DNA of 64,000 nucleotides from Paraclostridium tenue (GCF_039521565.1 NZ_BAAACP010000001.1:248001-312000), one strand, 5' to 3'. Shown: positions 44,163 through 52,780, counted from the first letter of the stretch. Made by a program: numbers and translations. The notes: generated by a model from the letters alone, not told the origin.

Positions 44163-44930
44163 TTATTTATTTTTAATTAAACAATCATTATTTACTAATT
44201 TAAATCCATGATTACTTGTCAATTCATTAATTAAATCATCTGGACTATATTTACAGTAATTTATTAAACAGTATTTTGTATCGTCTTCTAGTTTATCAAA
44301 CTCATTATACATATCAAATGATGTAGCCATTTTAGTCATATCATCTCTAAGTTTATCCATATCAACTATTGAGTGAGCAAGTTCAAAAGGAAGTTCTTCA
44401 TTTAATATCATATCTGCTATAGTATTTAATAGATTTTCTTTATTTTTAAAATTTATAGTTACTAATTTATTTTTATAGTCAGCAATAAGAGATAATAAAT
44501 CATCTATATAATTATCTAATTTATTATTTACAAAGTTTATGAAATTTTCTTGAGTAAATAATTTTTGAATATCTGAAATTAATAAATTATTCATATGCTC
44601 TTCCCAAAGAAGTAATGCAAATTTATTATAGCTAGAATCAACCATAGGCTCACCCTTATAATTTTCAAATCTAGGATGAAGTCTATCATGATACTTTGCG
44701 ATGCAAACTCTAAATAAATTCCCTTCATGACCTTTAGGTACTTGATTTATTATAAATTCATCCATATCACTTCCTATATAAACTTTTTCGCTAGAAAGTA
44801 ATTTTTTAGTATTATCTATTTTATCTTTTGAAAAATCTATTGTTGAATCGTTTATAGATATTTTGTATATTAATTCTATATATATTTTTTCTATTATAGT
44901 ATTTAATTCTAAATTGTAATTGTATTTCAT
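44163..44930 (-). CDS. Conserved-looking hypothetical protein, 255 residues
   Basis: A soluble, acidic, mostly helical protein with no signal peptide or membrane helix. The stretches VPKGHEGNLFRVCIAKYHDRLHP and SSYNKFALLLWEEHMNNLL look like a folded core with conserved His and Trp. The second half is helical (DDLLSLIADYKNKLV, ADMILNEELPFELAHSIV). AGGTTTC... upstream of the ATG is a weak ribosome site (GGAGGTTT). I cannot assign a function. It has no obvious partners; convergent with the GerMN-like gene. Confidence 0.72.
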   Translation of the reverse strand: MKYNYNLELNTIIEKIYIELIYKISINDSTIDFSKDKIDNTKKLLSSEKVYIGSDMDEFIINQVPKGHEGNLFRVCIAKYHDRLHPRFENYKGEPMVDSSYNKFALLLWEEHMNNLLISDIQKLFTQENFINFVNNKLDNYIDDLLSLIADYKNKLVTINFKNKENLLNTIADMILNEELPFELAHSIVDMDKLRDDMTKMATSFDMYNEFDKLEDDTKYCLINYCKYSPDDLINELTSNHGFKLVNNDCLIKNK

Positions 44931-45082
44931 ATTCAGAAACCTCCAAATTTTAAGTCTTTTAGTATATACCCCAAAATTAAAATTATAATCTATAAAAATT
45001 TAATATTTATAGCAATATGTTAAAGTAATTAAAGTTAAAATTAACTATATCAGAATTAGAAAATTTTTAAAAGGGTGATATA

Positions 45083-45225
45083 GTGGAAATAAAAATATAC
45101 AAATACTATTTATAGAAGAATTAAGAAATAATAAAAATTATAAATGGAGTAGATATGATTTAGAAAAATGGATAAATAGATATAAAATAATAAGAAAAGG
45201 CCTAGATAAAATCATTTTTATTTAG
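45083..45225 (+). pseudogene. Possible frameshifted remnant of a small gene
   Basis: In the 311-base gap 44931-45241, AAAAGGGTGA precedes a GTG at 45083 that opens 10 codons and stops. In another frame an open stretch without a start codon (45097-45225) encodes FIEELRNNKNYKWSRYDLEK and more, ending at a terminator. The ribosome site and protein-like coding of the second frame suggest a small gene broken by one indel near 45097. Confidence 0.3.
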
Positions 45226-45237
45226 ACCTTTTTGCTT
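45196..45237. terminator. Terminator of the YaaA gene
   Basis: AAAGGCCTAGATAAAA and TTTTATTTAGACCTTT pair with two mismatches; read mainly from the minus strand, where T runs follow. Confidence 0.7.
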
Positions 45238-45241
45238 AAAA

Positions 45242-46009
45242 TTATCTAGTGAATATGAAATTATTACTATCTGAAAGTTCATTATTAAAAATGTATCCAT
45301 CATAATTAAAGTTTTTTAACTCATTTATATTATTTATTTTATTTTTTATCATATATCTTGTTAAATATCCGCGTGCTTTTTTAGAATAAATTCCAATAAC
45401 TTTATATGAATTCATACTTTCTCTATAATCTTTAAATTCGATATTAATAACATTGAAATTTTTAGATAAAGATTTAAGATTTATAGCCTTAGAATATTCA
45501 TTAGAAGCTAAATTTACTAACGTTTTATCATTTTGATTTAAAAGTTCATCATATAAATAAGAAGTTAATTTATCTTTCCAAAATTTATATAAATCATTTC
45601 CTAATTCATTTTTTAGCTTAGCTTTCATTTCAAGTCTATAAGATTGAATTAAATCAAATGGTTTTAAAATTCCATATAATCCAGACATAATTCTTAGATG
45701 ATTATTAGCAAACTCAAAATCATAATAATTGAAATCATCAACGTTTATACAGTTAAAAACTTGTCCATCAAATGCAAGTATTGCTTGTAAATATTTACTT
45801 TCATCAGTGCCTAAAATTTTATATCTATCATAATTTAAATTAGCTAAATCATCACTTAAATTCATAAGGTTTCCAATTTCAATAGTATTTAAAGATTTTA
45901 GTAAGTCTATAAGTTTTTTTATATCTTTATCAAAAAATGGTTTAGAAGATTTTAAGTCTACAAATCTATCAAAATTCATTGTTGTTGCTGGAGAAATTAT
46001 TGTTATCAT
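45242..46009 (-). CDS. yaaA: YaaA family peroxide-stress protein
   Basis: 255 residues, the whole length of the UPF0246/YaaA family, which in E. coli limits iron-driven oxidative damage. It begins MITIISPATTMNF, typical of the family, with MNLSDDLANLNYDRY, LAFDGQVF, NHLRIMSGLYGILKPFDLIQ (core LRIMSGLYGILKPFD, near 115), YRLEMKAKL, FWKDKLT and LASNEYSKA later. GAGGTGA precedes the ATG. Single gene. Confidence 0.93.
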   Translation of the reverse strand: MITIISPATTMNFDRFVDLKSSKPFFDKDIKKLIDLLKSLNTIEIGNLMNLSDDLANLNYDRYKILGTDESKYLQAILAFDGQVFNCINVDDFNYYDFEFANNHLRIMSGLYGILKPFDLIQSYRLEMKAKLKNELGNDLYKFWKDKLTSYLYDELLNQNDKTLVNLASNEYSKAINLKSLSKNFNVINIEFKDYRESMNSYKVIGIYSKKARGYLTRYMIKNKINNINELKNFNYDGYIFNNELSDSNNFIFTR

Positions 46010-46146
46010 TATGTCACCTCAAAATTTATTTATTATAATATATATCAATAAAATAAGAATTTAATCAATAAAATAAAAGTTTTTAATATAATATAATGTA
46101 TATATTTTTTAGATATATAACTAAATGGTTAGAGGAGGAGTTTAAA

Positions 46147-46857
46147 ATTAATAGGGTAGAATTAAAAGAGCTATCAAAGAGTCAATTAAAAGGACATTGG
46201 ACAATTCCTGTATTATTAACATTGTTATATGTTGTATTATCAACTGTATTAAGTTTGTTTCAAGATGAAACTAGCTCGCTTCCAACTGTTATAATAACAT
46301 TTATATTGGTTTTTGGACTGGGGGTATGGGCAACTGTAGGATTACCTAATTTTTATTTAATGTTCATTGAAAAAATAGGAAATGCTAGTTTTAGTGATGT
46401 ATTGGTATCTATGAATAAGTTAGTAAAATCACTGATTTTTACAATTATAATAAGCGTAGTTGTATTCATATCAACGTTTATAGTAATGTTTGTTGTTGGT
46501 GGAGCTACTGTTTCATTTGTTTTTACTGATATAACATGGAGTCTAGGAGCTATTTTGGGAATATTGATAGTATGTTTATTCATTATTGCACTTACAATAT
46601 TTGACTTAGCTTTAGCTTTAACACCATATATAATAATAGAACATGAACATTTGAATACGTTTGAAGCAATGAGTTTGAGTATAAAGATGATGAAAGGCAA
46701 TAAGTGGAAGTACTTTGTTATACAATTAAGTTTTATAGGATGGGCGATTCTTTCTATATTTACTTTAGGTATAGGATATTTATGGCTAATACCATATATA
46801 AGTTTAACTCAAGCTAATTTTTATAGAGACTTGAGTTTTAATAGTATAAATAATTAA
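46147..46857 (+). CDS. DUF975-family membrane protein, probable ATT start
   Basis: A 236-residue integral membrane protein with five or six helices (IPVLLTLLYVVLSTVLSLF, VIITFILVFGLGVWATVG, FTIIISVVVFISTFIVMFV, LGILIVCLFIIALTIF, FIGWAILSIFTLGIGYLWL). LTPYIIIEH...AMSLSIKMMKGNKWKYFVI is the DUF975 signature. Family members begin M-N-R-x-E-L-K. Here that point (NRVELKELSK) is preceded by ATT at 46147, with AGAGGAGGAG ideally placed 8 bases before. The first ATG in frame (46096) has no ribosome site and lies inside a TATAAT-rich promoter-like stretch. Using 46096 would add 17 residues. Function unknown. Confidence 0.78.
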   Translation: MNRVELKELSKSQLKGHWTIPVLLTLLYVVLSTVLSLFQDETSSLPTVIITFILVFGLGVWATVGLPNFYLMFIEKIGNASFSDVLVSMNKLVKSLIFTIIISVVVFISTFIVMFVVGGATVSFVFTDITWSLGAILGILIVCLFIIALTIFDLALALTPYIIIEHEHLNTFEAMSLSIKMMKGNKWKYFVIQLSFIGWAILSIFTLGIGYLWLIPYISLTQANFYRDLSFNSINN

Positions 46858-46859
46858 AT

Positions 46860-46897
46860 AAAATAGCTATCTAAATTTTTAGATAGCTATTTTTTAT
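46860..46897 (+). terminator. Terminator after the DUF975 gene
   Basis: AAATAGCTATCTAAA/TTTAGATAGCTATTT perfect stem, T tail. Confidence 0.88.
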
Positions 46898-46998
46898 ATC
46901 TCTTGTACTTTTATTTATAAAATTGAAAGCTTTCTTTTATTAATATTAATGCTAGTATAAGCCGTAATATAGCGATTATAATTAAAGTAAAGTGATAT

Positions 46999-47127
46999 AT
47001 GGTTACTATATATAAATATAATAGTAATAAGTGCAAATGCAGAAATTGCAAGAGAAGTAAAAATAAAATTAAACACAAACTAATATGTGGACATAGGTTA
47101 AACAAAAAAGTAAAATGTAGATTATAG
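46999..47127 (+). CDS. Possible 42-residue Cys/Lys-rich zinc-ribbon-like protein
   Basis: ATG 46999 opens 42 codons ending in TAG, in a gap of almost 300 bases. The product is very basic, with CKCRNCK, then IKHKLICGHRL, then KVKC at the end: five cysteines and two histidines in an order that could hold zinc. The ribosome site is weak (AAAGTGA 5 bases before ATG). Codon choice fits the genome. It lies just upstream of the Crp/Fnr regulator. I treat it as plausible. Confidence 0.45.
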   Translation: MVTIYKYNSNKCKCRNCKRSKNKIKHKLICGHRLNKKVKCRL

Positions 47128-47155
47128 TATTAACTTTCAAGGAGAATAAGATTTT

Positions 47156-47839
47156 ATGGGAAAGAATAAATATGATTTAGAACATATAAAAATATTTAAA
47201 AACATAGATAACACTACAAAAGTTGAACTTTTAAAAAATGGTAATTTAATTTATCTAAATCAAAAACATATATTATTTAATGAAAAAGATATAGTTGATA
47301 AGGTATATATTCTAATTGAGGGAAAAGCGTCTATATTTAAAATAAGTGAAAGTGGAGATAGAAAAATAATATTTATATTAAACAAAGGTGAGATGATAAA
47401 TGAAATAAGTTTAGAATTTAAAAAATCTACCATAAGCTGTGAAGCCTTTGAAGATTGTTTAATATTAGAATATAATTTAAAAGCTTTTTTAGAGATGATG
47501 AAAAATGATTTTGAATTAACTAAAAATATTATAAATTATATGGAAAGGCGAAATAGAAGGCTATATAGACAAGTTAAAAACTCTATTTCAATAAAAATAG
47601 ATAAAAGATTAGCTGCAAAACTTTATAGACTAGCTAATGAATATGGAAAAGAAATAGATGGATGGCATTTTATAGATCTAAAAATAACTATAACTTATTT
47701 AGCTGATATGCTAGGATGTCCAAGAGAAAGTTTATCAAGAGCAATGAAAATCTTAGAAAAACATGAACTTGTAAAATTTGAAAATAAAAAAATATATATA
47801 AGAAAAAATGAAATAGCAAAATACTTTAAAGGAAAATAA
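47156..47839 (+). CDS. Crp/Fnr family transcriptional regulator
   Basis: 227 residues. Residues 1-130 form the cyclic-nucleotide-like sensor barrel (LNQKHILFNEKDIVDKVYIL, VYILIEGKASIFKISESGDR, KGEMINEISLEF); 150-220 are the helix-turn-helix (ITYLADMLGCPRESLSRAMK, core LADMLGCPRESLSRAMKIL). It has few cysteines (CEAFEDC in the barrel), not the FNR cluster set. AAGGAGAA is about 12 bases upstream. asrABC follows after a terminator whose 5' arm lies inside the last codons, and a palindrome of CRP/FNR type stands before asrA. Likely the sulfite-reductase regulator. Confidence 0.9.
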   Translation: MGKNKYDLEHIKIFKNIDNTTKVELLKNGNLIYLNQKHILFNEKDIVDKVYILIEGKASIFKISESGDRKIIFILNKGEMINEISLEFKKSTISCEAFEDCLILEYNLKAFLEMMKNDFELTKNIINYMERRNRRLYRQVKNSISIKIDKRLAAKLYRLANEYGKEIDGWHFIDLKITITYLADMLGCPRESLSRAMKILEKHELVKFENKKIYIRKNEIAKYFKGK

Positions 47840-47866
47840 AAATTAAAGTATTTTGCTATTTTTATA
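47811..47866 (+). terminator. Terminator overlapping the end of the Crp/Fnr gene
   Basis: AAATAGCAAAATACTTTAA (47811-47829, inside the coding region) is the exact complement of TTAAAGTATTTTGCTATTT (47843-47861), then T. It separates the regulator from asrABC. Confidence 0.85.
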
Positions 47867-47894
47867 TTTAAAAATTGTTAGATTTTAGTCAAAG

Positions 47895-47910
47895 TGTGAT
47901 AAATATCACG
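47895..47910. promoter_or_regulatory. CRP/FNR-type site TGTGAT-AAAT-ATCACG before asrA
   Basis: GTGAT and ATCAC form a 5-bp inverted repeat with 4 bases between, the shape of a CRP/FNR half-site pair. A TAATAT at 47932-47937 would place its centre near -41 of the asr transcript, a class II activator position. Confidence 0.6.
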
Positions 47911-47973
47911 GAAGTAAAACTAAAATAATGTTAATATTTATTTAACAAACTAATAATTGAGAAGGTGGGTTAT

Positions 47974-48984
47974 ATGAAAATAAAATTATCTACAAGTGAA
48001 TTTAATAATTCATTAAAGAAATTAAAGGAAAAATATAAGTTATTTGCACCTGTATCGTTGCCATACAAAGGAACGTACTCAGATACAGATGTAATTAGAT
48101 ATAAAGAAGTAGATAGTATAGATGAAATTGAATTAAATAAAAAGTCTAATTTTTCTCCTAAGGAAATTGTTTTACCAATATCGCAAACTCTATTTTATTT
48201 TACAGAAGATGAATTTAAAGAAGCTAATCAAAAATATGATAAAGATATATTAATCTTTTTAAGAGCTTGCGATATTAATGGAATTAAAAGAATAGATCAG
48301 ATATATTTAAAAAATGGAAAAGAAGAGGATTATTTCTACAAAAGAATTAGAGAAAAAGTAAAATTTATTCTTATAGGATGTAGTGAAAGTTTTAGAAATT
48401 GTTTTTGTGTAAGTATGAAATCTAATAAAACTGATAATTACTCAATAGGTCTCAATTTAAGAAATGATGAAGTACAATTACATATAAATGATGAAGAGTT
48501 TATTAATTACTTTGATGGAGAAGCTATAGATTTTGAAGTAGATTATGTCAAAGAAAATGATATAAGTGTGAGTATAGACAAAAATATAAATCCTCTTAAA
48601 GTGAGTATGGATGATATGTGGAAAGAGTACGATGATAGATGTATAGCTTGTGGTAGATGTAACTTTGTATGCCCTACATGTACATGTTTTACTATGCAAG
48701 ATATCTTTTATAAAGAAAATGAAAATGTAGGAGAAAGAAGAAGAGTATGGGCATCATGTCATGTGGATGGATATACAGATATGGCTGGAGGACATTCATT
48801 TAGGAAGTTACGTGGAGATAGAATGAGATTTAAAACTTTACACAAAATACATGATTTTAACAAGAGATTTGGATATCAAATGTGCGTTGGATGCGGTAGA
48901 TGTGATGATGCATGTCCACAGTATATATCTTTTTCAACTTGTATAGAAAAAGTAAATGACCTAGTAAATAAGGAGGAAAAATAA
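47974..48984 (+). CDS. asrA: Anaerobic sulfite reductase subunit A
   Basis: Electron-transfer subunit of the NADH-linked enzyme reducing sulfite to sulfide. The 336-residue protein carries two 4Fe-4S sites in its second half: CIACGRCNFVCPTCTCF (about 222-238) and CVGCGRCDDACPQYISF (about 305-321). ASCHVDGYTDMAGGH between them is typical of AsrA. I start at ATG 47974 behind GAAGGTGGG. It opens the asrABC operon; asrB begins 1 base after its stop. Confidence 0.95.
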   Translation: MKIKLSTSEFNNSLKKLKEKYKLFAPVSLPYKGTYSDTDVIRYKEVDSIDEIELNKKSNFSPKEIVLPISQTLFYFTEDEFKEANQKYDKDILIFLRACDINGIKRIDQIYLKNGKEEDYFYKRIREKVKFILIGCSESFRNCFCVSMKSNKTDNYSIGLNLRNDEVQLHINDEEFINYFDGEAIDFEVDYVKENDISVSIDKNINPLKVSMDDMWKEYDDRCIACGRCNFVCPTCTCFTMQDIFYKENENVGERRRVWASCHVDGYTDMAGGHSFRKLRGDRMRFKTLHKIHDFNKRFGYQMCVGCGRCDDACPQYISFSTCIEKVNDLVNKEEK

Positions 48985-48985
48985 T

Positions 48986-49777
48986 ATGAATCCATATATA
49001 CCAGTTGGAGCTGAAATTTTAGAAATAATAAAGCATACAGAGATTGAATGGACCTTTAGAACAAAGTGTAATTCCAAAGGGGTATTGCCAGGTCAATTCT
49101 ATGAAATATCAATTCCTAAATATGGAGAAAGTCCTATATCAGTTTCTGGAATAGGTAAAGATTATATAGATTTTACAATAAGAAAAGTAGGCAAGGTTAC
49201 AGATGAAATATTTAATTATAAAGTTGGAGATAAATTTTTCTTAAGAGGGTCATATGGAAATGGATTTGATGTTTCGCTTTATGAAGATAAAGAGATTGTA
49301 GTAGTAGCTGGAGGAAGTGGATTAGCACCAGTAAGAGGTATAATGGACTATTATTACGATAATTTTGAAAAATGTAAAAGTTTTAAGCTAATAGTAGGAT
49401 TTAAAACATCTAAAGATATTTTATTTAAAGATGATTTAAAAAGATGGAGTGAGAAATTAGATGTTATAGTAACTGTGGATAATGCAGAAGAAGGATATGA
49501 AGGACATGTAGGACTTGTAACTAAATATATTCCAGATCTTGAAATTAAAAATATGGATAATGTATCGGCTATAGTTGTGGGACCACCTATGATGATGAAG
49601 TTTACAGTAGGAGAATTCTTAAAAAGAGATTTAAATGAAGAAAATATATGGGTTTCATATGAAAGAAAGATGTGTTGCGGAGTAGGTAAGTGTGGACATT
49701 GTAAAATGGATGATACTTATATATGTATAGATGGGCCTGTATTTAACTATTTTGAAGCTAAAAATTTAATAGACTAG
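48986..49777 (+). CDS. asrB: Anaerobic sulfite reductase subunit B (flavoprotein)
   Basis: Takes electrons from NADH through FAD and a 2Fe-2S cluster. 263 residues, ferredoxin-reductase fold: FAD site near GESPISVSGIGKD and RGSYGNGFDVSLY, the nucleotide motif VVVAGGSGLAPVRGIMDYY (near 108-126), the conserved IVVGPPMMMKFT, and the cluster ligands CCGVGKCGHCKMDDTYIC near the C-terminus. AGGAGG sits before ATG 48986. Middle gene of asrABC. Confidence 0.95.
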   Translation: MNPYIPVGAEILEIIKHTEIEWTFRTKCNSKGVLPGQFYEISIPKYGESPISVSGIGKDYIDFTIRKVGKVTDEIFNYKVGDKFFLRGSYGNGFDVSLYEDKEIVVVAGGSGLAPVRGIMDYYYDNFEKCKSFKLIVGFKTSKDILFKDDLKRWSEKLDVIVTVDNAEEGYEGHVGLVTKYIPDLEIKNMDNVSAIVVGPPMMMKFTVGEFLKRDLNEENIWVSYERKMCCGVGKCGHCKMDDTYICIDGPVFNYFEAKNLID

Positions 49778-49789
49778 GAGGGTAATATT

Positions 49790-50761
49790 GTGATAAGAGA
49801 TTTAAATACTAAGAAAGTAATGAAAAATGCATATAGAATAACTAAGAATAAATATGAAACAGCTCTTAGGGTAAGAATCCCTGGTGGTTGTGTAGATCCA
49901 GAAAGTCTTATTATAATTTCTAAAATAGCAAATGAATATGGGAATGGGCAAATTCACATGACAACAAGACAAGGGTTTGAAATACTGGGTATTCCTATGG
50001 AAAAAATGGATGAAGTTAATAAGATAATACAACCAGTTATAGAAAAAATGAGTATAAATCAAGATGAAAAGTATAAAGGATATCCAGCTGCAGGTACTAG
50101 GAATATAGCTTCATGTATAGGAAATAAGGTATGTCCTAAAGCTCAGTACAATACTACTGAATTTGCAAAGAGAATTGAAAAAGAAATTTATCCAAATGAT
50201 TTTCACTTTAAAGTAGCATTAACAGGATGTCCAAATGATTGTATTAAAGCTAGAATGCATGATTTTGGAATAATAGGGATGACATTACCTAAGTTTGAAA
50301 AAGAAAGATGTGTATCTTGTGGGGCATGTGTCAAAAAGTGCAAACAACTTTCAACAGGAGCTTTAAGTGCCCAAAACTATAGACCAATTAGAGATCATAA
50401 AAAATGTATAGGATGTGGAGAGTGTGTACTAAACTGTCCAACAAATGCATGGACTAGAGATGAAAAGAAATATTTCAGATTATCTATAATGGGTAGAACA
50501 GGAAAGAAAAATCCAAGACTTGGAGAAGATTTTATAATTTGGGTAGATGAAGAAAGTATAGTTAAGATTATAAAAAATACTTATAAATATGTTGAGGAGT
50601 ATATAGATAAAAATGCTCCAACAGGAAAAGAACATGTAGGTTATATTGTTGATAGAACCGGTTTTATGGAATTTAAAAAATGGGTATTAGAAGGTGTAGA
50701 ATTACAAGACATAGCACAAGTTAATGAAAATGTGTATTGGAGCGGAATAAGATATAAATAA
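49790..50761 (+). CDS. asrC: Anaerobic sulfite reductase subunit C (siroheme)
   Basis: Catalytic subunit with siroheme and 4Fe-4S clusters. 323 residues. The siroheme-cluster ligands are in ASCIGNKVCPKAQYNT (C-x5-C near 109) and TGCPNDCIKARMHDFG (C-x3-C near 148); a 2x4Fe-4S ferredoxin insert follows with CVSCGACVKKCKQLS and CIGCGECVLNCPTNAW. VHxTxRQG-like HMTTRQGFEI near the N-terminus binds siroheme. GTG 49790 with AGGAGGG upstream. A terminator ends the operon. Confidence 0.95.
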   Translation: MIRDLNTKKVMKNAYRITKNKYETALRVRIPGGCVDPESLIIISKIANEYGNGQIHMTTRQGFEILGIPMEKMDEVNKIIQPVIEKMSINQDEKYKGYPAAGTRNIASCIGNKVCPKAQYNTTEFAKRIEKEIYPNDFHFKVALTGCPNDCIKARMHDFGIIGMTLPKFEKERCVSCGACVKKCKQLSTGALSAQNYRPIRDHKKCIGCGECVLNCPTNAWTRDEKKYFRLSIMGRTGKKNPRLGEDFIIWVDEESIVKIIKNTYKYVEEYIDKNAPTGKEHVGYIVDRTGFMEFKKWVLEGVELQDIAQVNENVYWSGIRYK

Positions 50762-50798
50762 AATGGATGACTCAAAATAGAGTCATCCATTTTTTATT
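50760..50798 (+). terminator. Terminator after asrC
   Basis: AAATGGATGACTC/GAGTCATCCATTT perfect stem and T tail. Confidence 0.92.
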
Positions 50799-50823
50799 TC
50801 TTTTAATAAGTTATAAAAAATAC

Positions 50824-50884
50824 TTGAACTATAAGTGTATTATAGATATAATACACTTATAGTGTACTACTGATATAGTACAGT
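50824..50884 (+). promoter_or_regulatory. Promoter embedded in a double YtrA-type operator
   Basis: A 17-bp perfect inverted repeat (arms 50828-50844 and 50847-50863, 2 bases apart) holds a promoter: TTGAAC at 50824-50829, a 17-base spacer and TATAAT at 50847-50852. A second, imperfect copy of AGTGTA-CTA...TAGTAC-AGT follows at 50861-50884. Each has the AGTGTANTA-type core reported for YtrA-family GntR repressors. The regulator gene is immediately downstream. Confidence 0.8.
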
Positions 50885-50901
50885 GATACGGAGGTGAGGA
50901 T

Positions 50902-51258
50902 ATGAACTTTATTCCAAATGACAAAGAACCAGTGTATATACAAATTATAAGATACATAAAGCAGCAAATTGTAAGGGGAGATTTACAGCCTGGAGACCCT
51001 ATACCATCTAGAAGGGAGATGGCAGTAAATATTAAGGTAAACCCAAATACTGTTCAAAAATCATATAAGGAGATGGAAGATATGGGGATAATAACGACAC
51101 AGAGAAATTATCAAAGTAATATAACTACAGACAATGAACTTATAGCTAAAACAAAAGAAGATTTAATTAATGAATCTATGAATGTTTTTATAGAGAATAT
51201 GAAAGCTATAAATGTAAATAAAGAAGAACTTATAAAAATAATAAACGATAGATATTAG
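50902..51258 (+). CDS. GntR-family (YtrA-type) transcriptional regulator
   Basis: 118 residues: a GntR winged helix (PVYIQIIRYIKQQIVRGDLQPGDPIPSRREMAVNIKVNPNTVQKSYKEME, quoted here only by its cores IVRGDLQPGDPIPSRREMA and VNPNTVQKSYKEME) and a short C-terminal helix pair, the small size of YtrA-type regulators of ABC exporters. ATG 50902 behind GGAGGTGAGG. It begins a four-gene operon with ABC exporter genes and very probably represses it through the palindromes overlapping its promoter. Confidence 0.92.
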   Translation: MNFIPNDKEPVYIQIIRYIKQQIVRGDLQPGDPIPSRREMAVNIKVNPNTVQKSYKEMEDMGIITTQRNYQSNITTDNELIAKTKEDLINESMNVFIENMKAINVNKEELIKIINDRY

Positions 51259-51270
51259 GAGGTGGGGGCT

Positions 51271-51963
51271 GTGATAGAAGTTAAAAATGCTAAAAAGAAA
51301 TATAAAAAAGTTCAGGCATTAGATGATATATCTTTTGAAATACATGAAGGTAAGATAACTTGTTTATTAGGTATAAATGGGGTTGGAAAGTCAACTATTT
51401 TAAAAGCTATATGTGGACTTATTAAGCTAGACAGTGGAGAAATACTTATAGATGGAGAGAAAATAAGCCATAAAACATACGAAAAATTAGCTTTTGTCCC
51501 AGATGTTGATAATTATTTTGTTCAATTTACGATAAAACAAAGTTTTGAATTTATGAAAGAGTTTTATAAAAACTGGGATGATAAAAAAGCCTATGAAATG
51601 CTAGAACTATTTAACTTAAATGATAATAGCAAAATATCAAATTTATCTAAAGGTAATGTAGCGAGAGTAAAAATCATATTAGGATTTGCTCAAAATGCAA
51701 AATACACAATACTTGATGAACCATTTTCAGGTATAGACATATTTAAAAGAGAAGATTTTTTAGGAGTTATGGCAAAGTATATAACTGATGAGCAAAGTAT
51801 AATAATAACAACTCATGAAATATCTGAAATAGAAATGATAGCAGATGATGTTATTTTAATAGATGAAGGGAAGTTATCATTAGTATTTAATGCAGAAAAA
51901 ACTCGTGAAGAAGAGGGGAAATCTATAATAGATAAGATGAGGGAGGTGTATAAGAATGAATAA
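51271..51963 (+). CDS. ABC exporter ATP-binding protein (YtrB/BcrA-like)
   Basis: 230 residues. Walker A LLGINGVGKSTILKAICGL (core GINGVGKST, near 36), Q-loop region, signature reduced to NLSKGNVARVKIILG (LSxG form, near 128), Walker B YTILDEPFSGIDI near 150, and the switch His in TTHEISEIEM. Start GTG 51271; the AGGAGG site is upstream, and the earlier GTG 51262 overlaps it. Three bases after the regulator's own stop region begins this unit, and the permease overlaps its end by 8 bases. Substrate unknown; relatives export antibiotics or relieve wall stress. Confidence 0.92.
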   Translation: MIEVKNAKKKYKKVQALDDISFEIHEGKITCLLGINGVGKSTILKAICGLIKLDSGEILIDGEKISHKTYEKLAFVPDVDNYFVQFTIKQSFEFMKEFYKNWDDKKAYEMLELFNLNDNSKISNLSKGNVARVKIILGFAQNAKYTILDEPFSGIDIFKREDFLGVMAKYITDEQSIIITTHEISEIEMIADDVILIDEGKLSLVFNAEKTREEEGKSIIDKMREVYKNE

Positions 51964-52780
51964 AATATTAAGTTTATACAATATAGAATTTAAAAGGATA
52001 TATAAGTTATATTTTGCATTGATAGGTATGCTATTTCTAGGAAACTTAGCTGGATTAGCAATTAGTATAAAAAATTCTGTGAAAGAAATTAGTATGGATA
52101 ATAAACTTCCAATGAATATAAGCATATTAAAAACTAATGCAGGATATGAATTTGTAAATACATTTACTGTAGAAAAAATATATATATATGGAACTATTGT
52201 ACTTGGAATAGCAGTGTTAATGTGTTTATTATATGCTCTTATAATATGGTATAGAGATTATTATTCAAGAAGTAAAACAATATATACATTATTATGTTTA
52301 CCTCAGCCAAGATTCAATATATATTTATCTAAATTAATAACTATAGTTGTTATGATATATGGAACTATAGTATCACAGTTTGTATTTTGGTATATAAATT
52401 TAACTATAGTTAAGAATTTAGCTGGAATACAGTCTCCAATATTTTTAAATATATTTAAAAATATGATGCACAGTGTAAGAGTGCCTAATATAGTATCACC
52501 AAATATTGTAGAATTCTTAATGGTAGATATAATTGGGGTTATATTAGCTGTTATAGTTATATTTACAGCAGTATTAATAGAAAGAAGTATTAAAAAAGTA
52601 GGAATAATATTAGGCATTTTATATATAGCATTAGCTATATTTGGATATTTATACTTATTTAAACTTAGCAGATTATTGTTACTTAATTTACTAACTGTTC
52701 ATATAGGGTATTATATATTTTTATTTATGATATCTTTACTTTTATCATATTATATTATGAATAAGAAGATTTCAATTTAA
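51956..52780 (+). CDS. ABC exporter permease
   Basis: A 274-residue membrane protein with six helices: YFALIGMLFLGNLAGLAIS, IYIYGTIVLGIAVLMCLLYAL, LITIVVMIYGTIVSQFVFWY, IIGVILAVIVIFTAVL, VGIILGILYIALAIFGYLYLF and YIFLFMISLLLSYYIM. It begins inside the end of the ATPase gene, so translation is coupled. Partner of the YtrB-like ATPase. Typical ABC-2 type half-transporter of these small exporters. Confidence 0.88.
   Translation: MNKILSLYNIEFKRIYKLYFALIGMLFLGNLAGLAISIKNSVKEISMDNKLPMNISILKTNAGYEFVNTFTVEKIYIYGTIVLGIAVLMCLLYALIIWYRDYYSRSKTIYTLLCLPQPRFNIYLSKLITIVVMIYGTIVSQFVFWYINLTIVKNLAGIQSPIFLNIFKNMMHSVRVPNIVSPNIVEFLMVDIIGVILAVIVIFTAVLIERSIKKVGIILGILYIALAIFGYLYLFKLSRLLLLNLLTVHIGYYIFLFMISLLLSYYIMNKKISI

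Noticed and set aside
46096..46146. N-terminal extension of the DUF975 protein from ATG 46096
   Set aside because: No ribosome site before it, and it encodes the ribosome site itself as Glu-Glu-Glu; kept as an alternative only.
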